A stretch of 64,000 nucleotides of DNA, taken from positions 186,001 through 250,000 of the forward strand of contig CAXXFR010000019.1 in assembly GCA_963667455.2 (NCBI GenBank). The letters run 5' to 3'. The notes beneath the pieces are model-generated. The model had not been told where the DNA came from. It made no database searches and saw nothing but the letters and a program-made list of their open reading frames with translations. The position numbers were made by a program, and so were the translations under genes. This document shows, piece after piece, positions 26,646-36,407 of the stretch. Every line of letters starts with the position of its first letter. The first letter of the stretch is position 1. This stretch comes from Bin55 sp963667455. GTDB lineage: Bacteria; Pseudomonadota; Gammaproteobacteria; Pseudomonadales; Azotimanducaceae.

Positions 26646-29600
26646 CTACTCACCGGTCGAAGACGCACCGTTCAAGTCCGTCCAACGGATCGCATCGGCA
26701 ATGGCAACCGCATAGTCAGACGGCCTCGAGACATAGACCTTCGCTTCACCACCGCTCAAGTCGTACTCGCCGACTGTGTTCCAGCCGACCTCCGCTTTAT
26801 TGAGGTCGAATTCGGTGTCCAACGTCTCACCGTCGTTCTCCACTGTAATCGCAAGAAGGACCGGATCACTCGCCCCTTGTAGCCAGTACAAGCCGCTCGG
26901 CTTGTAGAACTCCAGTTGCCATGTGGACGTCTGCGGCAGTTCGGCCAAAAAAGTCGCAGCGTGTTGTTCGAATTGTTTGCGCCAGTCCCACTGAATCGCG
27001 TAGGTTCTGCGATACTTCCCGTAAGAACCGGAAGCTCCGAGTCTTCCCCACTGGCCGTCCATCGGAAAAGTGAAGTCATACTGGTCGCCGCTCCAGATCA
27101 GTCCGTGGTCCATCTCGTTCATTTCCAACGAGTACGTATACCAGCTTGACCAACCTACGGGAATCCCCTTTTGGATTTTCGGTTCCGGTTGCTCGACAGC
27201 GAAACCGGGATCAAGGTCGTCGACCACGATTCGAGAGTCGGCCGGAGTCCAGTCACTAGCCACTTCCTCGGGTCTCGGTTGCTCCAAGCGATCCTCTTCG
27301 ATTTCGCCTTCGGGGAGCTCGATCCGAATAGTTCCTCGATTGCGGGATAGCATCGGATTCACGTACACCGAGTACGGGCGTTGTTCCGTCGTGAGGTTCA
27401 GCTGTTTCGATGTGTTGCCGTCAATCCGAAAGTTGATGCCCGTGGACATGCTTGGAAACATCCACTCTACTGATTCTTCGGTGGGGAATTGGATCGACAC
27501 GTAGCCGTCGACAGATGCCGTGTTTCGTACATCGAACGAGGTCTCGTGGCGTGGACTGCCCCTTTCGCCATCGGCGATGCGCCGAACGGTTGGTTTTGAG
27601 AACGCGAAGGCGGGTACTTCCTCCGCCGTCAGCCAGTCTGTGAGAAACGGATGCACCACGATGTTGTGCTCTTCGGCAACCGCCAGCAAGTCATCGCGGC
27701 TGTAAGTCATTCCCGCGAATCGCCTGCGCATATCGGAGATCCAGTTGAATATGCTGTCTTTGTCGTTCGTGCGTAGCAGTTGCTTAGCGATCTCGGAACA
27801 CTTCAATAGAGATAGTTCGAGGATCTGTTGGTTGTCGAAGTCGCCGGGCAAGCTGGAGAGTGCGATGGTTTCGACGGATTCCCTAGTGGAGAGTCGCTTG
27901 GAGTAGTTCGACTCCGTATCTGACGCAATCAAAACACCCCAGGATATACGCTCGGCGCTGGCTCCGGCCATACTTGCCGCCAGTTCTGGGTTGAGCAGCG
28001 CCAAGGGTCCTGCGAAGACAGAGGAGTGGACCGAGAAGAACTCGTGCGGTGCTGCCGATTCAGCCGAGACGAGACTGCGGACTATTTGATCCAGTGCATG
28101 GGCGTCGGGTCCGGATGCGCTCGTCGCGTGAGTCCAATGGTGTTCGGGCACAGTCTTCCAAAAGTTCATCGTTCCCAAACCGTAGCGAATGTGGTCCACC
28201 AGCAACATACTCCAGCGAAACTCCAAGGTGTCGTCACTAGCCACTCTTTCGAGCTGTCGACGCGCCAGTCCTAGCTTTGCCGTCGATAGCCCTCTCTCAC
28301 TGATCAGCATGATTCCCGGCAGTGCCGCCAGAGAGTCCATTCGCCAGCCTCCTCCGACCGTCCGTAGTCGTGCTGGAACCTCCACTATTGAGAGTCGGCT
28401 CTGCGGTAGATCCAATCCCAGTTCAGTTAGGTGCCCGGTCATAGCGTCAGCCATAGCCTCGAGTGGTGTCTTCGCTTCCTTTGGAAGATCAAAGGGCTCG
28501 TCGTGCCGGCGATGGATGTGGAGTGAGAACTCTGCTTCTTCGATTGCGACGGAGGTGCTTTTGAACGAAGAGGCAAACAAACCGACTTCGGGGACGGGAG
28601 TTGCCGAATAAACACGGTAGGAGCCCGACTCTTCGAATGGTTCGGTGATCCCCGAACCCACGAGTGTCCAGTCGGTAGCGATCAGCTCGACTTCGAGGTC
28701 CACTTCGAAGTAGTCCAGCCCTTGTTGTGTGGAGGAGTAGTCCCGGGAGACTGCGCCCGGACTCGGATGCCAGTACGTGTTCGGCATCAGAGCCACATAT
28801 CTTGAATCGAACACTGATCCGTCCGTTCCGAAGAACCTCACGACGCGATTGGGAACTGTTGGATCCGACTCGTAGTCGAGAGTCGCGTCGAACGTTCCGA
28901 AACGGGGGTTGGGAATACCCTGAGCGACGATTCTCAATTTTTGGGCAGAGTCGTGAGCGGCAGTCGTGTCTCGCTGAACCTGAAGCAATCCGTTGGCGAA
29001 GCTGTATTCCTGGGGAGCACCATTCAGCTCGAGCTCCCGAATCCGCATCGCAGGATTGAAGGTGAACACCAGTGAATCGGACCCGTCCGAGACGAAATCC
29101 AGAACGAGGTCAACCTCCAATTTCGAACCTGGGTCAATTCGAACCGAACCTGAAAGACGCGTCAAGTCGGGCATCGCGGATTGGGAAGCCGCTGCGTGGG
29201 CGGATCGCCACCTTTCCTTTTCCGCTTGGCGGGCCGGGACTTCCAACGCCGCTGGCGCGAAGGCCGCAAAGCACGCGGCGAACAGCACGGTCGCCGTCAT
29301 CGCGCCTCTGAAGAGAGATGACTGATCGCTTCTGTTGACGCAAATCGAACCCAGAACCAGAAGCCCGAATCCGGCTAGAACGAACGCGCATCGGACCAGA
29401 ATTGAGGAGAGCTTGGCAAACTGTGGAACCAGATCGGAAACGAAGAGCGAGTCGTTCGAGATGGGAGAAGCAATGGGTAGCAGGGAGTAGGGAACTACAA
29501 CCACAAGCAACATAGCGCCGAACATCAATGCGGCGGACACGACAACGACCGCGAGCCGTAACCGAAGCAGACTGCTCAGAAAGACGACAATCGAACACCA

Positions 29601-30158
29601 CAGGAACAACGTCGCCGGAGCGTCCACTAGGAGCAGGTTGACGATGGAGTGAAATTGCAGAACTCCTGCGTACTGCCATCCGGTAGCCAGTGCGATCAGC
29701 CCAGTGACCTGCATTGCCGCTACAAACAGCACTCCAGCTAGCCAGACGAGAAACGCAAAGCCCAGAGTTCGGCCAGCGAGCAGTTCGAAGTTCGATATCG
29801 GCTTGGCGTTCAGAACCTCCTCGATGCGGTTTCTCGCGTGTCGGTGGGACGCGTCGAAGGCTAGGAGAAGCAGCGCTATGTGAAAGGTCAACACGACCGT
29901 GGGGTCGATGTTGCCCAGCAGGTAGAGCGGTACAGCACCGCCGAAGCTGGAGGTGAACGGTGCGACGTATGCCATCGTAAGGCACGAGAAGACATAGCCG
30001 AAACCGGACAGCAGGGCAAGAACGACAATCAGAGCCGGAAAGCGGGCCAGTCTCCTTGCGGTACGGATCTCCGCCAGAGCGAAGTAAAGGACGCGACGCA
30101 GCGAGGGAAGGAGATTCAAGAGGCCGTTCTCCCTGTCGAAAACCCTTCGGCAAGCCAC
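26646..30158 (-). CDS. ABC-2 permease-like/M1 peptidase-like fusion with golvesin-like C-terminus
   Basis: A 1170-aa protein. Residues 1-310 hold seven or so membrane helices arranged like ABC-2 permeases (HARNRIEEVLNAKPISNFELLAGR is a conserved cytoplasmic loop of such proteins; only NAKPISNFELLAGR is quoted as key). A large extracytoplasmic region follows, reminiscent of M1-aminopeptidase modules fused to ABC permeases in Bacteroidetes and Xanthomonads. I find no HExxH zinc site in it, so it is probably not a peptidase. The last about 50 residues (VGWNTVGEYDLSGGEAKVYV, then YAVAIADAIRW) look like a golvesin/Xly carbohydrate-binding-like domain. No ATPase subunit lies nearby. The start is a GTG; the 1376-aa gene ends 72 bases upstream, so the two are likely one transcript. 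Confidence 0.6.
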   Translation of the reverse strand: MACRRVFDRENGLLNLLPSLRRVLYFALAEIRTARRLARFPALIVVLALLSGFGYVFSCLTMAYVAPFTSSFGGAVPLYLLGNIDPTVVLTFHIALLLLAFDASHRHARNRIEEVLNAKPISNFELLAGRTLGFAFLVWLAGVLFVAAMQVTGLIALATGWQYAGVLQFHSIVNLLLVDAPATLFLWCSIVVFLSSLLRLRLAVVVVSAALMFGAMLLVVVVPYSLLPIASPISNDSLFVSDLVPQFAKLSSILVRCAFVLAGFGLLVLGSICVNRSDQSSLFRGAMTATVLFAACFAAFAPAALEVPARQAEKERWRSAHAAASQSAMPDLTRLSGSVRIDPGSKLEVDLVLDFVSDGSDSLVFTFNPAMRIRELELNGAPQEYSFANGLLQVQRDTTAAHDSAQKLRIVAQGIPNPRFGTFDATLDYESDPTVPNRVVRFFGTDGSVFDSRYVALMPNTYWHPSPGAVSRDYSSTQQGLDYFEVDLEVELIATDWTLVGSGITEPFEESGSYRVYSATPVPEVGLFASSFKSTSVAIEEAEFSLHIHRRHDEPFDLPKEAKTPLEAMADAMTGHLTELGLDLPQSRLSIVEVPARLRTVGGGWRMDSLAALPGIMLISERGLSTAKLGLARRQLERVASDDTLEFRWSMLLVDHIRYGLGTMNFWKTVPEHHWTHATSASGPDAHALDQIVRSLVSAESAAPHEFFSVHSSVFAGPLALLNPELAASMAGASAERISWGVLIASDTESNYSKRLSTRESVETIALSSLPGDFDNQQILELSLLKCSEIAKQLLRTNDKDSIFNWISDMRRRFAGMTYSRDDLLAVAEEHNIVVHPFLTDWLTAEEVPAFAFSKPTVRRIADGERGSPRHETSFDVRNTASVDGYVSIQFPTEESVEWMFPSMSTGINFRIDGNTSKQLNLTTEQRPYSVYVNPMLSRNRGTIRIELPEGEIEEDRLEQPRPEEVASDWTPADSRIVVDDLDPGFAVEQPEPKIQKGIPVGWSSWYTYSLEMNEMDHGLIWSGDQYDFTFPMDGQWGRLGASGSYGKYRRTYAIQWDWRKQFEQHAATFLAELPQTSTWQLEFYKPSGLYWLQGASDPVLLAITVENDGETLDTEFDLNKAEVGWNTVGEYDLSGGEAKVYVSRPSDYAVAIADAIRWTDLNGASSTGE

Positions 30159-30230
30159 TTGAGCCTCTGACGATACATGTAGACCCTTGTACTCACTTCG
30201 CCGTCGCCTTCTACGAGTTCATCTTCTGAA

Positions 30231-33200
30231 CTAGGTCGAGTCGAGTTTCTTGACTGATCTGGAGCTTCGTTTTCGTTGCCACTCGAACTTCGGCCAGAAC
30301 TCAGGATTCGATGCGGCGGACCAGGACTCCTTCGTCCAGCGCACTAGCGCAAATGCTAACCAGAGCGACCATGCCAGCATCGCCGCGAGTATGACCCACC
30401 GAGGCAGTGAAAAGACCCATGCGGTCGGCAAGGTCGTACCGCTTTCGTCGGCAAACCACTTGAAGAAGTAGCGATCCGACCCGTAGCCGAAGATGTGCAT
30501 GTTGGGACTACCCAGTAATGCTCGAGGTACGGTGAGTACGAGCATTATGAATCCCGCAAAACTCAATGCGATGAAAGCGACTTGCTTCAGGTAGTAGAAA
30601 AACTTGCGTGAGTCGATTTCGGTCTTTCTCGATCGTACCCAGATCGCCAAGAACCATGCACCGGCCCAGACCAATGCCCAGATGTTGGCGAGAGTCGCAC
30701 CCAATGACAGCAAAATCGCATCGGTTATCGTGACCGGCATGTTCGGTAGTCGAGACAAGCCGATCGCGACTAGCAATATGACCAACACCACGCCCCAAAA
30801 TAGAACGGCCGCTCCAAGAGTCGGACCACCGAGGTAGACGGTCCACCGATTCTGCGGAAACTCCATGCTGATATCGATGTTCCGTGCTTCTTGTTGCAAC
30901 TCGATCTCGGGAGTCTGGAAGAACAGACCAGCTCCTCGATCCAAGAGCCATTCGACGGTATATAAGTCACGGCCAGTTCGTACCGGCAAAACGATTTCCT
31001 CGTTCGCCGGAATTGGCTGTGGACTCCCTCCAACCAAGATGCTTTGCACCTCGGATCCTTCAGGAAGTTCGATCCGGAAGTCGGTTGCTTGGGAAGCAGT
31101 GATGGCCATTACAAGCTCGGTCTCGTGGGATCGATTTCCTACTCGATAGAAGATTTCTCCGGTTTCGACTGTTGCTGTATTGCCAGGCACTGGCTCCGGC
31201 CGAGTCAGCATCAACCGCAACGTTTCATTCGATCTTGGAACAAAGACAGTCTCGTCGACCGAAGTCCTTACGGGGACGATCCCCTCGTACTCGTAAGTCC
31301 AGAAGTCGGAGCCCCTAACTGACCATCGCTCATGTCGATCGGCTAGATCTGGAGCGGTGAGTTCGAGGGAACTGTCCAAGTTCAATTGACTTGTCCAGTT
31401 CACAAAGCTCTGCCCGCGTGAAAACGACAGCAGCAAGTTGCCGTCTTCAACTGTTCCCGGGGACTCAATGACGGTTTCATTGGCGAGAAGCGGTATTTGG
31501 ACCGCGAACGCATCATCTTGCGGAGCAATTCTGGACACTGTCGTCGTAACGGTTGGTTCGTACTCGAGTCGCAAACTTCGGTGTACCAAGACATAGGGTC
31601 GAACCGGTTGTGACGGTGACAACGCTAGAGATTGACCACCAGAAGTGTCTTGCCGTGACTCCGAGCTTGACTGGCGCGTAAACGCAAGACGAGATGCGTC
31701 AAGTTGCCCTTCTACTAGTCCTTCCACATCCCAATCAGGTGCCTCTACCGAAACCACACTCGGTTGCAAGGGAAATTCAATATCGAATCGGTCGAGATTT
31801 TGCAAGTCCGCAGTCAACGCTACGGTGTGGTTTCCTTGCTCCAACAGTACGTAGGTCCTGGTTGTGGAATTGCGGCGCAAAGGCGTTTGAGTCTTATTGG
31901 TCGTAACATCATCAGGAATCCATGAGTCGCGACTTGAAGGGAGAGCGACAGCAATCGTCGCCTCAGCATGCACTACTAGCTCTATGTCGAGCCGACCCGC
32001 AGAAACTTGGACTTTCGCTCGCTCTAGGAATGCGCAGTCGGGGAGACACTCGGGAGGAGCTGTCAAGCGTTCCTCCAACTCTGTCAGAATGGCGGGGTCG
32101 GGTGTTTGTGCGCTCACATCTTGCGGTACAAGAAACACTAGAGCAACGACCGGTAGCGTCGCTTTGAGGAATCTTGGAAGATTCGTCGCTACGGTAGATG
32201 ATCGTATGGCAATGAGTATTCCCAATGTTGCCAACGACAACACTGCTCCAATTGCCAACAAAATTCTCGTCGCCCAAGGTGGCAGGAGACCGAACGACAG
32301 CTGTTGGTCTTTCGCGACAGGCCCGGACCAGGTGAGATTGGCCTGCCTCCAGTGCCACAAAGGGATACCTGGGCCAGTTTGGATCGTCACTCCGTGCGTA
32401 GCACTTGGAACGTAGGACTTGACCAACGCCGAAGGATCTTTCGATTGTTCACGATATCGTGACTCAGGGTACGCATCCACACGACGTTCCAGGGTAGGTA
32501 ATCGAGAACCGGTGACAACGACCTCTTCAGAAGCGTCGTAGAGTCGATCCTCCTCTGAGTCTGCAATGCTCATAAAAGACAGACCTTGCCGAAAAAATCG
32601 TTCTTCAGTGCCTGCGAATTGATCCAATTGAGGATAGATGGCTTGACGTACGCTGATAGCGGCGGAGTAGATGGTCATCGCCGCTACAACGAAGGCGACG
32701 ACCCAGAACACTACGCTGGAAACGGACTTGAACCACTGGGTGCTGACTAGATTGTTGAGATACGCAAGACCTGCGAGAACTAACCAACCAATTGTCGTTG
32801 GCAGCCAGTTTTCCTGATGGGTGAGCACAACGGTCAATGCAATGATCGCGGCCCACCCGACGCCTGCTATCCGAAACGCAAAGGAGACCAGCAACAGACC
32901 GAGAAACACGTCCCAAATCGACCATCGGGCAAGCCAAGATTGGCCTTCGTAGTCCACTCCATTCGTCCACAACAGCCTCCACCCAGGAGGAATGTGCAGG
33001 CTTGCGGCAAGAGAATTCGCATCGATGTCCCAACCATTGGCAGACAATGGTTGGCGTGAACTAACGACACTGACCGATTCGATAGTCGCATCTCGGGTAT
33101 CGATGTTGATTCCGGGCCTTTCTTTGGCGACTGGGTCGGCATAGGTGATCAGGCGAGGTTCTCCGTCAACTACTACATTCCCCGGTACATAGGTTGCGGC

Positions 33201-34361
33201 GATGCGCAACTCAGTGTCGGTTTCCGCCTGAATGCTGTCGGCAACAACATACGAGTCACCTTTGAAGTTGAGCCAAATTTGGCGATCGACAGCAAACTTG
33301 GCTGGGTTCGGATTGACGTTGCCGCGTTGTTCTTCTTCGAGCGTCATGGACACTCCTTCGGATAGGACATATCCGAAGATGCCTCGACGGGTCATGGGTG
33401 AAGGAGCATCCACTTGATCGAGATTGACTCGAGGCGGTCCGACTACTCGAACAACTCGTATGTTTCGGTCTGGTTGAATACCCCAGATTTCCTCGGTCGG
33501 CCAAACGCTACTCACATGCTCGTAGTTGAACGAGTTGACGATGCTGGACGCTCTTGCCGCCACAGTGATGAATTGTTCGCCTCCGGTGACCAATACGCTT
33601 AATCGTCCTTGCGCATCGAGGCTTACTGGGATTCTGGCTTGGATGCCGATCAGTTCGAACTCGTTAGCGAGAACTTTGCCGAGTTCGATGACTCTGGGCT
33701 TTCCACTAGCCGTAAGTTCGACATAGGTCACAAGCAACTGCGGCAGACTGTCGGTGAAGTGCCGGAAAACGCGGACGTTTAGGGTGTCGGGTGCGTCTTC
33801 TTCAACTTCCGCGAGTAATTCCGTCGTTCGAGTCAGCCAAATTCGTCTGTGACCTTCGTCAATGAAGGGGCGGGCTGTCTGCTTGCCGTCCACAGTCATC
33901 TTCACAAGTGCGGCTCGTGGGATTTGTATGGACTGTGGTTCGTATTCGCGATCCCACGAGAGTCTGCCGGTGACTTCGTGAGTGCCGGCTGGAATGGTTA
34001 GTCGGGGAGTGTCGTTTCCTCCGCCGAGAGTTGCTGGCTGGCTATTGAGCTTGACATCGTGGGGTCGATGCTTGCTCGTGATCGGGAGCTCAATGTCGGA
34101 TTCCGCGAACGCATGAACGGAAATTCGAAACGTTGCACCGTAATCCGAGTCTCGCAGAACGTCGATTGCAACTTCTCGTAACCAAGCACAATTGAGTTGT
34201 CGACCGCTTTGAGCGTCATAGGGGCAGGCACTCTGTTCGCGGTCATGAAGCACCCAGTCGACCCACGGCTCCAATTCTTCGGGAACATAGACCTCACTGT
34301 GAACCACACCGCTGATGCAAAACGCTACAAGAACACCGATTGCCTTCAGTTGGATTGTCAC
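30231..34361 (-). CDS. Large multi-pass membrane protein of unknown function with TonB-box-like motif
   Basis: 1376 aa, not recognised. A signal peptide (residues about 1-22, ending VVHS) is followed by an extracytoplasmic beta-rich region to about 470, containing the acidic SMTLEEEQRG stretch. Four or five membrane helices lie at about 475-590. A loop at about 612-622 reads EEVVVTGSRLP, the usual opening motif of TonB-dependent receptors, here in an internal position. Two more hydrophobic segments (LLAIGAVLSLATLGILIAI and FLKATLPVVALVFLV) precede a second extracytoplasmic beta-rich domain, and four helices close the protein, with a basic tail (KRSSRSVKKL). The start GTG has a very strong Shine-Dalgarno sequence. 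It sits between the repeat paralogues and the ABC-2-like gene, all on one strand. Confidence 0.75.
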   Translation of the reverse strand: MTIQLKAIGVLVAFCISGVVHSEVYVPEELEPWVDWVLHDREQSACPYDAQSGRQLNCAWLREVAIDVLRDSDYGATFRISVHAFAESDIELPITSKHRPHDVKLNSQPATLGGGNDTPRLTIPAGTHEVTGRLSWDREYEPQSIQIPRAALVKMTVDGKQTARPFIDEGHRRIWLTRTTELLAEVEEDAPDTLNVRVFRHFTDSLPQLLVTYVELTASGKPRVIELGKVLANEFELIGIQARIPVSLDAQGRLSVLVTGGEQFITVAARASSIVNSFNYEHVSSVWPTEEIWGIQPDRNIRVVRVVGPPRVNLDQVDAPSPMTRRGIFGYVLSEGVSMTLEEEQRGNVNPNPAKFAVDRQIWLNFKGDSYVVADSIQAETDTELRIAATYVPGNVVVDGEPRLITYADPVAKERPGINIDTRDATIESVSVVSSRQPLSANGWDIDANSLAASLHIPPGWRLLWTNGVDYEGQSWLARWSIWDVFLGLLLVSFAFRIAGVGWAAIIALTVVLTHQENWLPTTIGWLVLAGLAYLNNLVSTQWFKSVSSVVFWVVAFVVAAMTIYSAAISVRQAIYPQLDQFAGTEERFFRQGLSFMSIADSEEDRLYDASEEVVVTGSRLPTLERRVDAYPESRYREQSKDPSALVKSYVPSATHGVTIQTGPGIPLWHWRQANLTWSGPVAKDQQLSFGLLPPWATRILLAIGAVLSLATLGILIAIRSSTVATNLPRFLKATLPVVALVFLVPQDVSAQTPDPAILTELEERLTAPPECLPDCAFLERAKVQVSAGRLDIELVVHAEATIAVALPSSRDSWIPDDVTTNKTQTPLRRNSTTRTYVLLEQGNHTVALTADLQNLDRFDIEFPLQPSVVSVEAPDWDVEGLVEGQLDASRLAFTRQSSSESRQDTSGGQSLALSPSQPVRPYVLVHRSLRLEYEPTVTTTVSRIAPQDDAFAVQIPLLANETVIESPGTVEDGNLLLSFSRGQSFVNWTSQLNLDSSLELTAPDLADRHERWSVRGSDFWTYEYEGIVPVRTSVDETVFVPRSNETLRLMLTRPEPVPGNTATVETGEIFYRVGNRSHETELVMAITASQATDFRIELPEGSEVQSILVGGSPQPIPANEEIVLPVRTGRDLYTVEWLLDRGAGLFFQTPEIELQQEARNIDISMEFPQNRWTVYLGGPTLGAAVLFWGVVLVILLVAIGLSRLPNMPVTITDAILLSLGATLANIWALVWAGAWFLAIWVRSRKTEIDSRKFFYYLKQVAFIALSFAGFIMLVLTVPRALLGSPNMHIFGYGSDRYFFKWFADESGTTLPTAWVFSLPRWVILAAMLAWSLWLAFALVRWTKESWSAASNPEFWPKFEWQRKRSSRSVKKLDST

Positions 34362-34370
34362 AGTTCAATT

Positions 34371-34379
34371 ACCTCCTTT
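34371..34379 (-). promoter_or_regulatory. Strong ribosome binding site deciding the GTG start at 34361
   Basis: On the minus strand AAAGGAGGT stands nine bases before the GTG. The match to the anti-Shine-Dalgarno sequence is essentially full length, which supports the GTG start of the 1376-aa gene and suggests efficient translation. Confidence 0.8.
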
Positions 34380-34554
34380 AGCGCTCCCAGGCTTAGTTGT
34401 TCGTTCGATTAGATGGTGCCAATACAATTTTCAGCCAGTTGAGCCATTAGACAGCGGAGCTGTGCGAAAAGTCCAATTTTCCTGTACTGGCAACTTGTAC
34501 CTGGCCAGACACTAGTCGAGACTCTGCACGGGCAACTCACGTCTGTTGTAATCA

Positions 34555-36405
34555 CTATTGCAACAGACGATCCAATTCGTCTCGATCTTTATCGGTTAGA
34601 AAAGTGCGGGCGTGGCGAATCTGGACATCCGTAAACGTCTTGGACCAGCTGTTATTCGAGACAATCATCTTGGCCGCTTCAGACTTTAGTTCATCCGATG
34701 GCAGTGTTTCGATGTCATCGAAGAGCGATTCGGGCGCGTGGTGGGACCAGTTTCGGATCACGCTGACAAAGAAATGATGCCGTTGGACCTCGTTGAGTTG
34801 CTCGCCCAACTTCAGTGCGCGTTGAGGATTGTGGGAGTAGACGAGCGCAGAACCCACGGTGACATAAGCTTCGAGAGCGAAGGGCTCTCGAACTCTTGGT
34901 AGCAATTCGATGGCGGTATCGGCATCCCGATAGGCCAACTCTGCTATTACGACCGTCTCCAATCCCCGACCGGTGCTGCCAGTCGATTGCTTGAGAGCCA
35001 AATCCATGGCTCGTTGGGGATCGTCCATACTTAGCGGTCTCAAGACTACCCCGATTAAATCTGCACGTTGGTTGGAATTTATCGTTTGGGAAAGAACCCA
35101 GTTCAGAGCGGCATCGGTGTCCTGTCCGGCCCATTCGTGCACCAAACCCCACATGATTGAGGTTTGGCTATTTCTATTCTCGACAGTCTTCATTAGGTTT
35201 GCAGCTTCTTCAGGATCGTTCCGTGCGATCGTCAAGATTGCGGTCTGGTTGGCGAGTTCCACCAAGTTCTCTGGAACAAGCTGAAGTTTCTGAATGAGCC
35301 CTTTTGGATCCTGATAGCCCCATGTTCGAATAGCGACTTCCTGCGTCTGTCTCCTAATGCTGCCCGAAGGTATGGACGAGATTGCCTCAAGCGCTTGTTG
35401 ACCATCCATTTCGGCCCATGCCTGAGCGATGACGTTGAGTGCGAACATCCGATTTCCATGAGACAGAGTCAGAGCTTGCTCCATCGCACCATGTGGATCC
35501 AATGCCGCAATGGCTCCGAGGACCGGACTCAGGACGTTGTGTCGGTCGTGCAAGTCTGAGATCGAGTCCATGACTTGCCCGAGAATCTGAATCCCATCTC
35601 GTTCAATCCACTCCTCAGCGATGCGAACCAGGAATTCAGATTGGAATTGGTTTTCGATCGAGTCTTCGAGGACTTCATTCCATGTTTGTGCGGGGTTATC
35701 AATCGCCTCGTATTTTCGAGAGTCGTTGATCATGGCCAGACCGAGTTCCTCGTTGCCCATTTGAACTGCCAACTGACGACGCATTTCTTGAGACAAGTCG
35801 TCTCGGGTCGTCAGGATTGCCCGAATGGCAGCCCGTTTGTTCATTCCTTGGAGTTGCTTAGCGGCAACGACGGCTCCATCCAGATCCAACAAAGACCATT
35901 CACGAAACACAGCTTCAATAAGGAAGCCTTGAAGATAGGTTTCGAATTGCTCGATCTCGGTCAGAGCTCCGATTGGGTCGATTCCGGCGAAGCGTCTAAA
36001 AACCGCTTTTTGGATATTGCGACGTTGGCTCGCCGGAGTTACGGACTTGGACTGACGAATCAAGTCACGAAGTGTGGGCTCGTCGGCCTTCTGAAGAAGA
36101 TTGAATAGAGCGACGCTTCGAGAGAAATCTGACTCTAGACCTGACAGATTCGGTATTTCGCGAACATCGGAGCGATTGATCGGCGAATCAGTTTGCTGTG
36201 ACTCAGCAAGCATCGAGGACTCTGAGTATTCAGGAGTCTTGGTTTCGCTAACCGCATTTCCAGACTGACGATCAGTCTCAGACGGACCTTCGGATCGTCC
36301 ATCGACTAGGATCAGTGTTGCAATGGTGCCTATAAAAGCCCCAGTAACCACCAACGATGCTGCTAGCGCAATTCGGCGGGTTGCAGATTGTGTCGAGGAC
36401 GCCAT
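34555..36405 (-). CDS. Membrane-anchored helical-repeat protein, paralogue A
   Basis: 616 aa, function unknown. One N-terminal membrane segment (about residues 12-34, ending TIATLILV) anchors a large probably periplasmic domain. After a Ser/Glu-rich linker come about a dozen helical repeats of 33-38 residues with the pattern W..xDP..AL, for example EWAGQDTDAALNWV and TWGYQDPKGLIQKL. A conserved block LTTRDDLSQEMRRQL lies near residue 200 and has counterparts in all five paralogues. The last 20 residues form an acidic, basic-mixed helix. It starts two bases after the stop of paralogue B (TAACCATG), so the two are coupled. The closest relatives in this window are B and C. Confidence 0.85.
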   Translation of the reverse strand: MASSTQSATRRIALAASLVVTGAFIGTIATLILVDGRSEGPSETDRQSGNAVSETKTPEYSESSMLAESQQTDSPINRSDVREIPNLSGLESDFSRSVALFNLLQKADEPTLRDLIRQSKSVTPASQRRNIQKAVFRRFAGIDPIGALTEIEQFETYLQGFLIEAVFREWSLLDLDGAVVAAKQLQGMNKRAAIRAILTTRDDLSQEMRRQLAVQMGNEELGLAMINDSRKYEAIDNPAQTWNEVLEDSIENQFQSEFLVRIAEEWIERDGIQILGQVMDSISDLHDRHNVLSPVLGAIAALDPHGAMEQALTLSHGNRMFALNVIAQAWAEMDGQQALEAISSIPSGSIRRQTQEVAIRTWGYQDPKGLIQKLQLVPENLVELANQTAILTIARNDPEEAANLMKTVENRNSQTSIMWGLVHEWAGQDTDAALNWVLSQTINSNQRADLIGVVLRPLSMDDPQRAMDLALKQSTGSTGRGLETVVIAELAYRDADTAIELLPRVREPFALEAYVTVGSALVYSHNPQRALKLGEQLNEVQRHHFFVSVIRNWSHHAPESLFDDIETLPSDELKSEAAKMIVSNNSWSKTFTDVQIRHARTFLTDKDRDELDRLLQ

Positions 36406-36407
36406 GG

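Noticed and set aside
32494..32530. Calling the 1376-aa protein a TonB-dependent receptor
   Set aside because: Only the short motif matches; no plug domain or beta-barrel follows and the protein has several membrane helices.
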